Below the pieces are notes generated by a model. It did not search any database. It had not been told where the DNA came from and was given only the letters and a program-made list of their open reading frames with translations. DNA of 64,000 bases from Coniochaeta sp. PMI_546. Lineage: Eukaryota > Ascomycota > Sordariomycetes > Coniochaetales > Coniochaetaceae. Location of the stretch: positions 1,732,606 to 1,796,605 of the forward strand of contig MU271144.1 of NCBI GenBank assembly GCA_021432605.1, written 5' to 3'. The first letter of the stretch is position 1. Each line of letters opens with the position of its first letter. Shown here piece by piece: positions 1 through 12,234 of the stretch. Position numbers and translations under genes: made by a program.

Positions 1-945
1 GATCCGGCTGAGAAGGCGAGGGGGAGACCGGCGCCGAGGGCGGAGTTCAATGTGGTTGAGAACGGGGTTACGAGTAATAGTGTTTATAACACGTGGCGGT
101 GGAGCAAGGAGGATAGGAAGAAGCTGGGCCCAGGAAAGGAAGTTGTCGAGATATCGCCGGATACTGCTGATCCGAGGGGCCACAGGCTAGATTACATATT
201 CGCGAGGGACGGGGGCGAGAGGGAGGAGGGGACATGGACGGTTAAGAGCGTGAAGGTCGGTATGGTGGAGCGTCATCCATTGCTGGGGTGCTCGTTGAGC
301 GATCACTTCTCTGTAGAGGCTACGCTTGCTCTACGGCCTTTGGAAGCTCCCCATCCGAGTAACGGGTTGAACAAGGGTGCGGCTACGGTATCGACTGCGT
401 CGGACGACCACTACCGCCGGGAGGTCAGGACGGAGGACAGTAATCTTACGATCCGAGACCAGCATGATGACCACGCTCTGCAGAACGGGGTGTATCTGCG
501 GAGCCCTACCGGAAGCGAACTCCATGTCGCGGGTAACAGCAGGAGCTCGGATAATGCACTCGGAGGTTTTTACGATGACGACGACGGTGGCCTTCCGGTG
601 TCGGCTTACGACGAGATACTTGCCATGATCGGCAAGTATGTCGCGAGAGAGGAGACGCAGCAGAAGTGGAGGGGTCTGCACTTTCTGGCCTGGGTGCTGG
701 TGCTGATCGCCAGCCTGGTTGCCGTGTGGTTCGTCCCGCACAATTTTGTCGCTTTCATCCTAATGCTGCTGAGCAGTCTGGGTTTGATGGCTGGCACAGT
801 GGACGGGTTGATTGCCTTGCTCTTCGTCAATACCGAGCTGAGGGCGTTGCGAGAGTTTCAATGGGAGATACTAAACGCTAAGGCTGCCGCTGAAGGGGGC
901 TCGATGGTGGACGATCTTGGCGACGAGCCGCCAAGAGATTGGTAA
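1..945 (+). CDS. ISC1: Inositol phosphosphingolipid phospholipase C (neutral sphingomyelinase type), 3' part
   Basis: Only the C-terminal 314 codons are in the window; frame 1 is open from the first base, so the gene starts to the left. The family hydrolyses inositol phosphosphingolipids to ceramides at ER and mitochondrial membranes. The visible part has the end of the endonuclease/exonuclease/phosphatase fold: 'NTWRW', then 'GHRLDYIF' and, about 40 residues on, 'CSLSDHFSV', which holds the catalytic Asp-His pair. A low-complexity linker follows, then two hydrophobic segments ('FLAWVLVLIASLVAVWF' and 'FVAFILMLLSSLGLM'), matching the two C-terminal membrane spans of Isc1. It ends TAA at 945 and is convergent with the sulfate permease. 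The fold and tail are seen; substrate preference is inferred from the family. Confidence 0.9.
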   Translation, partial: DPAEKARGRPAPRAEFNVVENGVTSNSVYNTWRWSKEDRKKLGPGKEVVEISPDTADPRGHRLDYIFARDGGEREEGTWTVKSVKVGMVERHPLLGCSLSDHFSVEATLALRPLEAPHPSNGLNKGAATVSTASDDHYRREVRTEDSNLTIRDQHDDHALQNGVYLRSPTGSELHVAGNSRSSDNALGGFYDDDDGGLPVSAYDEILAMIGKYVAREETQQKWRGLHFLAWVLVLIASLVAVWFVPHNFVAFILMLLSSLGLMAGTVDGLIALLFVNTELRALREFQWEILNAKAAAEGGSMVDDLGDEPPRDW

Positions 946-1251
946 TGGTTCAAACATAAGCACGCACGGCAACGGCAGCTTGGGGCTTCAAGTTAGGAGA
1001 GTCTCGAGATGGAAGCATAGCGTTAGATTTACGAAGCATCTACTTCCTATATCATCCCACATGTGGCAGCAAGGCAGTGTAGCAATTAATAACAATTAAT
1101 GGTAGCAAAATAACATAGTCTAAGAAAAATAGAACCTCACGCGGCCCGGGTATTTGACACTTCATCTCAAACCATATCCAAACGCTGAATCCTCATATCC
1201 TGAAAGATGTGACACAACGACCATACCAACCCGGTCGTACGATTCAAATCA
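946..1251. other. Intergenic, convergent 3' regions
   Basis: AT-richer spacer between the stop codons of ISC1 (+) and the sulfate permease (-). It holds several AATAA-like stretches around 1086-1130 that could serve 3' end formation. No gene is seen. Confidence 0.6.
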
Positions 1252-3956
1252 TTAGATCTGCTTAGCATCTACACCACCATCGCCACGCGTAGCCTGCGCC
1301 CTGTTCTCGATATTATGAATGGCACTCTGCAGCGCACTCGTCAAGTCGACATGGAACAACGGCCGGTTGAGGCCATGCACCACGACGGCCCTCTTCTGAC
1401 GGAGCTCAGCAGTCCGCTTGTGCGCAGACTTGGGGTCAGCATCATCACTGCTGCCCTCGCTGGGCGCAGCCTCGATGTCGGTGGGCGGTGCCTGGGAAGC
1501 ACGACGGCCGAGCTCCTTCTCGTTGAGAGCGTCGTCCGCCGCCTGCGCCGCGCTGTCGGATCCGCCGATCTCGGCCACGCTGAAGATGCTCTGCCAGCGG
1601 TGATGCAGGCCGTCAGGGCGTTCTGTGGGGTACCCGAAGCCGGCGGAGACGAGGGCACGCTTGGTCCACCGGTTGTTGATGCAGGCCATGTGCCAGTCGA
1701 CCACATCAGGCGAAGTGTACCGGTCCAGCTGGTTGCGGACGTCGATGAGCTGTTGTATCGAAGTGATGTCGACGTTGTTGACGGCGCTGAAGTCCAGGAT
1801 GATCGCCTTGAGGGTGGGGAGATTGACGTCCACACCAGCGGCTCCCTCGTCGAGGCCGGCTGCCTTGGCTGCCTTGCGCTGCTTCCGGTTCGGGCCGGGA
1901 TCGTTCCATGGGCGGTCACCAGGGCGGTCATAGTGTGAAAGGTTGGTGCGGCGGGTATGCTTGAAGATGTAGTCGGTCAAATACTCGAGCGTGTGGCTCG
2001 CGTTCGGGTAGTTGAAGCCCTCGTTGAAGCGGTAGATGAAGACACCGGGATAGGGGGTCTCCAACTCCACGCCAGGGTTCGACCCATCCTTGTGGTCAAT
2101 GGGCAGGAAGACGTTGCGTGCCGGCGGCTCTCTGGATCCGGTGAGAGCTCCGTACTCTGCGTAGGTTTGGCGGCCGTCTTCGCCGATAACGTGGTCTCCA
2201 ACAACGGAGTGAACCTTGACTCTGCCAAGGAAGGTGCCCCGTCCCTTGAGAATACGGAAGAGTAGTACCGCCGCTGAGATGCTGATGGTAGTATAGATGC
2301 CGTCCTCAATAGACGTGAAGACTGTCACGATGACGCCGACGAAGAAGATGAAGACATCGATTGGAGACACTCGCCAGAACTTGTAAACTGTGTTGGGTGG
2401 TGTGATCAGATCACCGACAGCATGGATAATGACTGCAGCAAGGGACGCGCTGGGAATGTAGTAGAACACGGCAGGCAGCGCGTAGATTGCCAAAAGGACG
2501 ACGATGGCGGTGATGACACCAGCAAACGGTGTTCGCACACCAGCTTTGGACTTGATAGCCGTCCGGCTGAAGGAGCCGGTTGCCGGGTAGCCACCTAAGA
2601 AGGGGCCTAGGAGGTTGGTAACGCCGATTGCCACCATTTCTTGAGAGGGGTTGATCGCGTAGTTGTTGACACGGCCGAAAGACTTGGAGATGGCGATATG
2701 TTCGATGAGTAAGACGATGACGGCGGCAGGAAGGGAGCTCGCAAGTCCGCTTGCAATTTCTTTGTCGAGCATAGGCACGCCGGCATTCTGGAAGCCTGCA
2801 AGTAGTTAGTACTGTCGGTGTCCAAGTGCTAACGAAGTGTTATGGGACGCACCTCTAGGGACGTCGAACAGAATCTTGAACTTCGCCTTGCCCCTGGGCA
2901 TGTTCCTGTTGGCGAGCCAGCTGATCATGGTGTAGAGCAGAATAACAAAGACGGTCCGCAGGGTCGAGAGGAAGAAGAACAGCTTCTGCTTTTGCGGGTA
3001 CCGCTTGGCGGCGTACTTGCATGCTGCTCGGATGAGATAGAGCATTGTGAGCGCCGTCAAGCCCATGGCCGCATCCAGGGTCGTGCGGGGGAGGCCCTGG
3101 AGAGTGTGGATGAACACCAGATAAGTCGCATCACGGGTTGAGAAACCGGTGATTCCCATCATGGTCGGAACTTGGCCAACAGCAATGTTGATCGCTGAGC
3201 CAGTCATGAAGGCCGACAAGGCTGAGAGCGGGATCAACTCGACGATCCAACCACATCGAATCAAGCCGATGAAAAGGACGATGGCACCAGAAAGGATAGC
3301 CAAGGCTGAAGCAATGTAGTGACCTGGTACATTCGGCAGTTGCGTCTTCATGTCGGCAACGACGCCACCAGTCACGGTAGACATGACGGCCACAGGCTAT
3401 ACCCAATCAGTCAGCTATGCCGTGACGCCGAGGACGCCGAGAGGGTCAAGAGATGTGGGATGGCTTACCCCGATAGTGATATCCTTAGAAGTTGCGAAAA
3501 ACCAGTAGATCAAGACACCCATGAAGGACGAATAGAGACCGAACTGGGGCGCTAGATTGGCGAGGAGGGCATACGCCATGCCTTGCGGCACGACGACGGC
3601 GCCGATGGTGATACCTAGCATCAAACACCCTGTCAGGCAAATTCTCTGTACAAGCAATTGAGAATTGACTTACCGGCAACGAGATCTCCAAGGAGCCATT
3701 GGACGTTGTAGAATCCGATCCAGTGAAGGAAGGGAAACAAGGACCAAATGTAGTCGAGGACTTGCTGGCCAGAAGGAGTCAACTCGCGGAGATACTCTGC
3801 GGTGGTAGGCGGCTCCTCGATGAATGTCTCGGTTGTCGCGACCGAGAAGACAGACTCTCCGCGCGTAACCTCATCTTGGTAAGGCTCCGACTTCTGTATC
3901 TTGATGCCGAGCACCTTGGCAAGCCCGTGGCCAATCTTGGTGCTCGTGGACGCCAT
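1252..3956 (-). CDS. High-affinity sulfate permease (SulP/SLC26 family)
   Basis: Four exons on the minus strand: 3956-3674, 3614-3469, 3396-2853 and 2795-1252, giving 838 residues. The three introns (59, 72 and 57 nt) have GT-AG ends, and the joints restore conserved SulP segments: 'DLVAGITIGAVVVPQGMAYA', 'DITIGPVAVMSTVTGG' and 'DVPRGFQNAGVPMLDKE'. The N-terminal two thirds carry the hydrophobic SulP transport spans. The C-terminal part has a STAS domain ('GVFIYRFNEGFNYPNA' and 'AIILDFSAVNNVDITSIQQL') and an acidic, low-complexity tail. The protein should import sulfate across the plasma membrane with protons for cysteine and methionine synthesis, like fungal Sul1/Sul2 and Neurospora CYS-14. 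Such genes are usually under sulfur repression by a bZIP activator; I did not find a clear Cys3-type palindrome upstream. Confidence 0.95.
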
Positions 3957-6417
3957 GATTAAGCTTTGCGGCAGGATTCCTTATTGGAGTGGCAGCACTG
4001 TAGCCAAGGGCCAAGAGGTCGATATCACAGACTTAAAGAGGTGTGTCGTGTGATGGCCAAGCAAAGGGGCTTTATATACCACAGGGCACAGGCTGAGAAC
4101 CTGTTCTCCCGCCCTTGGCGTAATCTATCTTGCAGGCCCAAGGCCGTGGTAGAATCTATGGAGGATCTCTTAGGCGACGCCGATTCGGAGTGGTAGCGAG
4201 AATGCGGAAAGTGGCGCCCGGGGGGTCGGTTGGATCCCGCGACCTGCAGCCTCTTCTCTGTTGTCCACGCAAGCAGGGAGTGTATCTGAGACCTCGAGGA
4301 CAAGCAAAGACAATAGCTTCCGCTGCACGAGCTCCAAGCCCTTGAGCTCGCAATACGCTAGTCGACCACGGCGCGGCTGGACCCCAGGAAGCTGAAGCGT
4401 GGGTGTCGAGTCGAAGTGGGAGCCAGGGAGACCAAGACAAGATGAGAGGACGCCACTGGACTATCTTTTGGTCACGAAGTGCTTCCTGGCTTAGAGCGGC
4501 TGGTTCTGGACAGTGAAGATCTCTCGAGAATACAGGGAATGATGACAGAAGCCAATAAAATTGCTTAAGAGCTGTCAAAGAGTAGTGACAGCAACACTTC
4601 AACTTGACATCTTGAGTATAAGAACCCGCAGGGAGGCGTTAGGGAGCATAGCTGTGAGTGGGCGGGTGCGGATGGCGCAATCGCAACCTTGCCTTTCCAA
4701 GCTACGCTAGGATGTGAAGAAGACGGGGAGCTTGTATGTAGATCGTGGAGCGTCCTGTGGGAAAGGTACGGAGATCAGGGCCTCGGTACCCCCGGTTCAC
4801 TTGGGGGTACCCTTTACTAAGTTATTTGTGTACATATACTCTCATAACTTCCACGTGTATGTGTGTTCCCAGTACGTCGTGTTACACGTGGATGGGCCAC
4901 TACTGTGCTTCCCTCCTTTTACTGCGAAGGCGAGTTGCTGAATAACACAGAGCAGGCTCTTTTGATACTCTTCTATACAGCGGGATACAAGATGACTGAC
5001 TACCTTAACTTGCAACATCTCACAGACGGCCTCCAACCCAAACGGCTCAGGCCGCCTTCGCTTCTGAAGAAAAAAGTAAAAAGCAAAAATATTGAAGGAG
5101 ACTTGGCGTCCTTTGAAGTCCATCCTGCAAGCAGCGCCTGGAAAATATTGAAGTGTGGTTGAGTTTGCCATATTCGGCGTCACTGAGGTTGACTCGACCA
5201 ATCACAGGACTAGAAAGCGATTGTGAAATGTGCGAGGGCGATGATGTGATTCTGACCCACATAATAAGAATGACCATGAGGTAATAACCTCTCAGCTGCG
5301 ACGGCCTCGTTCTACACTTACCATTGTAGTGTACGTAGCATCACCGTCTATCAAATCTTCTCGGGGACCTGACAAGGTACGTACCGCGCCTGCCGAAGCC
5401 TTCGATATTTATTCGACACATGTGGAGTTGGAACACGGGGCTCTCCTCGTTACTTTTTTTAATTCAACACGTGAAGACAACGACACGTGTATGGTAGTGT
5501 AAGTCGACTTACTGCCGTGCTCTTGGCCTCTGTCATACTGAGCAACCAAGTCTCGCGTCATGCGCTTGTTCGGAGATCTACAGTACACTTGTGAAGGCAT
5601 CAACAAGTGCCGGTCTAAAACCTCGAGGCCTTCATTCTACTAAGGCATGGCGCCTTTGCCTACCATAGTACTACGTACCACAGTAGACATCTCGACATCG
5701 TTAGACTGATGTCACTGCCGAGCAGATCCTGAGGTTTTTGCACTAGCACAAGCAGTCGAGCTCCACGGCGGGTCCCGGAGATATGTTGTACTGTGTACGC
5801 GTGTACTGTGGTACCTTACATGTGTAAACGCAGTGATCTCGAAGAACGGCGGCGGTTTCGCAGATTTCATGTCAGGTGATGGTGCACGAGGTTCGTTCGA
5901 CAGGTATGAGCAGCATTTAGAGAAGGGTCCTTGCAAGGCGGCCGCTATCAGGTTCAGCCTTGCAAGTCTGCAACATCGATGGCTTGAGAGGGCGTTGAGA
6001 TGATTTCATTCTACCCAAGGATATGTCATTCAGAGTATGCAACATGATGGACTACTGTTCAAAGAGGTCTCTATTGGAGCTGTCTCGACCTGTGATCCGG
6101 CACTGTCGTAGCAATCGCAGATGAAGTTTGTATTGTATTCCTACCGGAGGCCACTAAACGCGCTTCGCGAAACGACGCGTCTTACCTTAGCATGCTGTGC
6201 GCACCTACCTTACCTTACCCAACCACCAACCACCCCGCCCCAAACGTTCTGGCAAACCTTAGGCTGAAGGAAGCTGTCATCGACGCAGACAACTTTTGTC
6301 GCTCCTGCGGCAATTTGACATATTTTCTAAGGAGTGAGAACGCCCTGTCTGAGATCTGAAGTTAGCTAGCTTATTCCGCACAAGTTGGAAAGGACACTCT
6401 TCAGAGGAACTTCCAAG
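3957..6417. other. Intergenic, divergent promoters of the sulfate permease and BUB2
   Basis: About 2.5 kb with only short overlapping open frames and no recognisable protein. It includes TACCTTA motifs at 5001, 6183, 6206 and 6211 and an ACGCGT at 6175. Several palindromic ACGTGT/ACACGT elements (for example near 4852, 4878 and 5469) resemble bZIP or bHLH core sites. No gene is called. Confidence 0.5.
6175..6180. promoter_or_regulatory. ACGCGT element upstream of BUB2
   Basis: ACGCGT lies about 240 bp before the BUB2 start. In yeasts this MluI cell-cycle box binds MBF and drives G1/S genes. A six-base match occurs often by chance, so the functional reading is weak. Confidence 0.2.
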
Positions 6418-8013
6418 ATGCCGAGCCCAGTAAAGGAATCGATACCGTCTTTACAACCTCTACCAACGACACAACTACATCCGCCTCCATCTCCTGGCAC
6501 ACACCGCGCACTCAGAAGACTACAATCAGCACATAATCTTGGAGCCAAGGCATCTAGTCAACCCTCGCTCATCTCCCAGCAGAGACACCAATTGCAGCTG
6601 CAACACCTCTCCCAACAACAACAATTGCATCCTCCTAGCAGTCATAACCAGAGCCAACATACCCATCAACAGAGTTCGGGATCACCAGTCCGGAGAAATG
6701 CAAGCAACAACCGGTCACCACAAAGGAACAGGGCCAATAGCGACGCAAATGCGAATCCCCCGCTAGTCCACCAAGCGAGCTTGATGCCGCCGCCGAAACG
6801 CTCGGCACTGAACAGGCGCTCTACTGCCGCCGATGGCATGTCCTTGGACCGCCTCTTGAGAGATGGACCCCCTGGTGGTGATGTATCAGGCGCATTAGAA
6901 AGTGCACGACTCAAGATCCTAGATCAGGGCATCAAGAGTGATACCGATGGGATGGTATGCCTCTGTTCCAGCTCGCGTTGCCTAGAGGGTATCTATCTAA
7001 CTCTGTTCCCTAGTCCTCCTTGCGTATCTACGTCTGGCTCATCCTCATCAACGCTCCGATACTTGATACAGACGCCTACTTGGATCTCATTCATCGTGGC
7101 GCGTCTCCAGCGTACTCCAAGATCCGAAACGACACCTTCCGAACGCTTACCACAGATCCCCTGTTCCGCCGCCGCGTCAGTGAAGCTAGTCTTATCCGAC
7201 TTCTCAATGCGATCGCATGGAAGCTGCACGACGCACGCGAGGACCGCCACAAAGATAACTCGTCGACTTCTGGCAGTAGACACTCTCTGCCATATGAGAC
7301 GCCGAGCAATTCCAACAGCCGCCCGGGGTCCAGGGGCAATGCACTCGTCTCCTCTCCAGCTTCCAAGGGCCGAGCTAGAGCCTTGACCCTTACAACAGAG
7401 GGATCTGAGAGCAGTATGGTTATTGAGCCTGGCACATATGTTCAGGGCATGAACGTCCTTGCGGCTCCGTTTCTTTATGCTGCCCGTAGCGAGGCCGAGG
7501 CCTTCGTTGCGTTCCACCAATTCCTGACCCACGAGGTTCCGGGCTATATCCGCGGCGCGATGGACGGCGTACACAAGGGACTTGCCCTAGTCGACAAGGT
7601 GCTTGCCATTGTCGACCCGAAGCTCAGCCTCTACCTGCTGTCCAAAAACCTAACCGCAGAAATATACGCATTTCCTTCCGTCTTGACGCTGTGTGCCTGT
7701 ACTCCGCCTCTACCGGAAGTCCTGCGACTGTGGGACTTTCTCCTCGCGTATGGACCTCATCTCAACATCCTCTGTGTCGTGGCGCAACTGGTCATGATTA
7801 GAACTCAGATTATGAACTCCCCAACGTAAGATAAGAGCCTTGATACTGTATTCCCTATTCTTTCTCCCGATGCTGACATTTCTCGACAGCCCTAACAAGC
7901 TCCTACGCGCATTCCCGGCCTTGCAGGCCGATCAAATCAAGAGGACGACGCTGGCCATCATTAAAATGATACCAGACGATGTCTACTCTGAAATCTGTAC
8001 GCATGCACAATGA
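6418..8013 (+). CDS. BUB2: Bub2/Cdc16 mitotic-exit GTPase-activating protein (TBC domain)
   Basis: Three exons: 6418-6954, 7014-7825 and 7890-8013, giving 490 residues. The joint at 7825/7890 gives 'NSPTPNKLLRAFPALQ'. The TBC domain starts near residue 180. It shows the arginine-finger motif IxxDxxR ('IRNDTFRT', Arg222) and the glutamine-finger motif 'YVQGMN' (Gln323). The segment 'LPEVLRLWDFLLAYGPHLNILCVVAQL' region is typical of Bub2. With Byr4/Bfa1, Bub2 acts on a Tem1/Spg1-type GTPase at the spindle pole body and holds back mitotic exit or septation. The first ~175 residues are a Gln/Pro/Ser-rich disordered extension absent from the 306-residue yeast protein. An upstream in-frame TTG at 6385 is not a likely start. 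Expression timing is not visible. Confidence 0.9.
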
Positions 8014-9734
8014 ACGCGTTCGGGCGGATCTAACTCGTCGTTCGTTGTGCTGTCATGGATCTAATGAAGCGGCTCCACCATCGATGCCGACGTCTGTTGA
8101 CATAAGCATATAAGTTACTGTCCTCGAGCTTTGTCTGGCTAGGTCTCAATAGAGAACACGGATATTGACAATGGTACACGTGCGGTCGTCTGAAGCCCCC
8201 TGTCATACGAGTGATCCGTCTCATAGGACTGCCAGAGACCGTTATCCTTCCTTCGAAGAGAGCGAAGCCTACAATATCTCGCCATCCGACGTTTCCATCG
8301 TGATATGGCTTACGATGGTGTCCTCTACTGCGGTCATCAGCAGTCTAGAGGTCCCGACAGTTTGACCAGGACTATTGCGTCGATGCGTATCTTAGCATCA
8401 AAGTCAAGGCGGTCGCGAGTCGTCCTTGTCGAAGAGTCACGCGCTTGGTCAATTGTGAGGTGCATCCCGCGGTCATCCCTTTGTCCTCGTCATCATCCCA
8501 GGCAACCAGAAGAAGCACCGACCCCCATCTCACCACCTCCTGCCAGGTATGCGACTGCCGCTGGTCCGTCCCGCGGGCAGATCGCGTTGGCCAAGACGGG
8601 TTGCGGCTCTCTCGTGCTCTTCGCGCAATTTAGCCGCCACAGCGCCAAAATGTGCTGGAGTATTCTCGGCGCAATAACGACGTCCAAGCCGTCTGATCAG
8701 AAGAGCGGCCGGACCTCGAATGATTATCGTTGGACGGTTGAATGCTCACACCATGAGGAATTTGTGCTTGGTGAAGAATCGTCGGTACTAGCTTGGCTCT
8801 CCTATCCCTAGAAAACTGTTTCGCGGATTCTGCATCGCGATTGTGGACCGCGATCCAATACTAGGGATGCATAGGGCTGTCATTCCTCAAGGGCCCTGCA
8901 TCACTGTCGCACTACCATTGCGCTTTGCATTCGGGATGTAACACACATACTCGAAACCGTCAGCAAGAATGGTATGCATTCGATAATCTAAGCCTACCAA
9001 CGGTTCAAAATACCTATCGCGATTCATGCAATACCGACCGGCAAGTGCAGCGCGGGAAGGGCGGAGCATAGGTATTTGCATCCCTCGTGAGTGGGAGGCA
9101 GATGAGAATTAGCCGCGAGGAAACGATGTTCCACGACTGGCAGATAAAAACAGGTTGGCAGAGCTCATCTATTTTGGAATGAAGCATGCTTGGCTTGGGA
9201 AATGTGTGCCTTGTTCCTGCGTCTGGTGCTACCGTGGTCGACTCGGGAACCGAGAACCTGCAAGGTGGATGGATGAGAGACATGACGATGTCCTTTCTAC
9301 CATTACCCCCTCGCGCGAGAGTCTTTTGCATTGTGGGTAAGGTAGGGTAGGCATGTGAAGCAGGCAATAGAATCTATATACTGCCAATACGTCCACGCTA
9401 ACCCGGGACTCTGGCGATGTCCCAGCTCCTAGTTCACTCGCATGGAATCACCCAAGTCGTTTCAGTCCAATACTTCAGCAAACACATTCTTTTGTATACA
9501 CCATCCATGCTGTCTATGATCTACACGAACGTATTTACCAGACAGTTGCCTGCCTGCAATTAAGTAATCTTTGGGAGCACCTCCACCGCTCCCTGCGCCC
9601 ATTCGAATTATAAGAGGAAGTCGATATCTTCCCTTCACCCTTGTCTAGGGGTATACGCCTCTTCACTCGATTCTCTAACCCCCCTACTATCAACTCTCGA
9701 CCCCTTACTGCCAGCTACTGCAATATCGCCGACA
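8014..9734. other. Intergenic, no supported gene
   Basis: About 1.7 kb after BUB2. A 168-codon open frame (8305-8811, +) has no recognisable domain, signal peptide or splice support. TAAGGTA occurs at 9338. The last ~150 bp before 9735 are pyrimidine-rich, as expected for the next gene's promoter and leader. Confidence 0.5.
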
Positions 9735-10491
9735 ATGGTCCGAGTCACGCCCTTCCTACCGCTCATCAGCAGCGCCGCCCTGCTAGCTCCTACGGCAGCC
9801 AACAGGCAAGAATCATATGCCGCAGCGGTGCACCCAACACACGTCGCCTCGCTGCACACAAAGAGGGATCTGTTGACATGCGAGCAAACGTACGGGGAGA
9901 ACTGGATCCAATGCGGAGCAGCGGACAGCACGTTCTGCTATAACCCAACCGAGGGCCAGGTGCGCAAACGTGTTTTCTGAACCTCCACTGAAAATGATCC
10001 ACGGCCTAGCTAACACCACTGAGCAGACTTGTTGCGCGCAAGACGCAGGGTACTGCGATGCTGGCACGTGGTGCGCACCGGTAGCCGGATTCTGCTGCCT
10101 GGACGGCGAGGACGTGAGCACCTGCGCGCGGGAGGCGGGCTTCGACCTGCCCGCCTCACTGGGCTCCAGCACCACGGTGTCGTCAACCACGACTCTGACG
10201 CGCTCGTCGACCACTACCACTTTGTCATCGACTACGACGTCCACGACTTTGTCGGGCACGAGCGTGCAGCTACCGACGTCTTGTACGACGGTCGGTGGGT
10301 TGACTTGGACGTCGGTATACCCGGCAACGATCACAGGCTTCGTAAATGGAAGCAGTAGCACAAACTCCACCGGCTCTGCTGTTCCAAGTTCGACATTTGT
10401 GCAGGTATCTGTTGCGCAAAAGGAGCAGTGGACCCTGGTCTGGATGACTGTGGCTATGGGGATTGTCGGCGTATTTATGGCGACATGTTGA
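9735..10491 (+). CDS. Small cysteine-containing secreted protein with Ser/Thr stalk and GPI-type tail
   Basis: Two exons, 9735-9959 and 10027-10491, give 229 residues. The 67-nt GT-AG intron joins 'NPTEGQ' to 'TCCAQDAGYC'. Residues 1-22 form a signal peptide ('PFLPLISSAALLAP' core). The mature part has a Cys-rich module of about 65 residues with CxxxxG, CC, C and C spacing. A Ser/Thr-rich run (about residues 125-165) follows and is probably O-glycosylated. The extreme C-terminus is hydrophobic ('WTLVWMTVAMGIVGVFMATC') and ends the protein, which fits GPI attachment. The architecture suggests a cell-wall or plasma-membrane surface protein. I do not recognise the family, and a function cannot be stated. 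Confidence 0.75.
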
Positions 10492-10665
10492 CTTGGTTGA
10501 GGCGGGCGGAGGACGACGCCCACATAAAGTTGGTGCGGAGTGAGTGGCAGAACAGGCTGAGGCGTACAGGACGCATGCGGATACCCCTAATAGAAGTTCG
10601 AATAATACATCGATGAATCAAATTTCCATGTGGAAGTTGCCTTTTACTCTGTAAGCGCCGTCTCT

Positions 10666-12234
10666 CTATATCGCACAACCATCCGAGGCGCGCCTAAAGG
10701 CTTCCCCAAAGAACGCTTGCATGGCGGTGTAGTGGAAAAGTATGCCTCCCAGAACGGCAATGTGCCACAGGTTGTGGCTCCCTCCGACGTAATCGAACAT
10801 GCCGGGGCACCATCTCTCTGGGACCTTGCTGGCGTAGACGAGCGCACCGGCGAAGTAAACGAAGATGGACTTGAGGATTGGCGAGTAGAATTGCCAAACA
10901 GAAGCTAATCCTCGGGTGAGAGAGATCTGGAGGAATGGAAGAGCGCCGGTCGCGCCGAGGCCAACGAAGAAGGCCACTCTTGCCCACGCCATATCCGCTC
11001 CGTTGAACTTGGGGTGCCATGGGAGGATGACGCCTCCAATGCCGAGCAGGGCTGTAGTAGTCATATAGATACAGCGGCTGATAGGTTCACAATAAAAAGC
11101 TGTGTACTCCGTTGTCATAATGGATGCTGCGATAAGCAGTGATATGCCGGTGTAGTCGACGCAAGCGAACGTGGAAACCAAACCCACGTCCGCAACCGCG
11201 TTCATGGTGTGCCAGATTGTACTGCAGACAAGGCACTGGCAGGCGGCGAAGAAGAACACTGCTGCAATAAAGATGTCGGTCTTTGTGCTGAGGGAGAAGT
11301 TTATACTCGTCGGATAGAAGTAGAAAGCGATAGAGAGGACGAGGACCAGGCCGAGTGCGTGTGACCAGATGTTGACCAGTTCGTTGTGAATTCCGAAGGC
11401 AGACCGCACACAACCGAGCTTCGACTCGGTAAAACGGTAGCCTTTGACGATATGCGGGTTGATCCTCCAGGGGATCGGGAGGTCTTCGTAGGCAATCAGA
11501 CCGTGTTCCCTTGCCCGGGTGATGGCTCGCTGAACATGTTCCTCTAAGCTTTCTGCGGCGTGTTTGGCACGACTGATACCCTCGTCGACGACCTTACGAG
11601 CTCCTTCTATGCTCTCATCCACCACGCGACGGCTCTCGTCCATAATGTGGCCGGCCGCATCTGCCGCGTTCGCGAGTCCCCTGGCTCGCATCTTGGATGC
11701 CCTCTCCTCGAAATCCGAGAGCATTCCATCGAGTAGCTCAACACCAACCCTAGCCTTCTCATTCATAGACCCCGCGGCGGCAAGGGCACCGTTATAACTT
11801 GACTCCAGCGTCTCGACCATGACGTGGAGTCTCCGTCGGCCGGCACCGAGTACATCCTCGGAAACTTGCGAGCACCTAGTTCGGACAGCGTGCAGGGTGG
11901 AATAGGCGAGCGATATGCTCGAGTCCAGGCTGAGGTCGCCATAGCTTTCTAGGTATTCAAGGCGACGTTCCAATTCGGAAAGGAATAGCTCGACCTATAT
12001 CATATGTTAGTCGCTGCACGGCAAAGAGGAAGCCTTTGAAGAGCGAACCTTCAGGAGTATGCTCTCTTCCCCATCCAAGATCTGGTTTACTATTGACTTT
12101 CGCCTGGGAAGAACAAACTGCGAATGTCTCCTTTTCCTTGCCTCTGTCGGCCGTGGTTGGGCATCGGCTCCGGTGGCCTGACCCTCTATTTGCTCGTCGT
12201 GCGAGGCTAGCGAGAAAGAGGAGGCGCAATCCAT
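10666..12234 (-). CDS. PAQR / hemolysin-III family seven-span membrane protein, IZH3-like
   Basis: Two exons on the minus strand, 12234-12049 and 11994-10666, give 504 residues. The 54-nt intron has a GTTCGC donor and an ATATAG acceptor and joins 'ESILLK' to 'VELFLSELERRLEYLE'. About the first 210 residues are soluble and include helical, charged sequence. The C-terminal ~270 residues carry seven hydrophobic segments with the PAQR signature positions 'SSTIWHTMNAV', 'VDYTGISLLIAAS' and 'GGSHNLWHIAVLGGILFHY'. The conserved His residues and Asp are those thought to bind zinc. Fungal members (Izh1-4) affect zinc, sterol and ceramide signalling; the long N-terminus is Izh3-like. The ligand is unknown. 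Confidence 0.88.

Noticed and set aside
8305-8811. 168-codon open frame
   Set aside because: No domain, signal peptide, splice support or typical coding pattern; left as intergenic.
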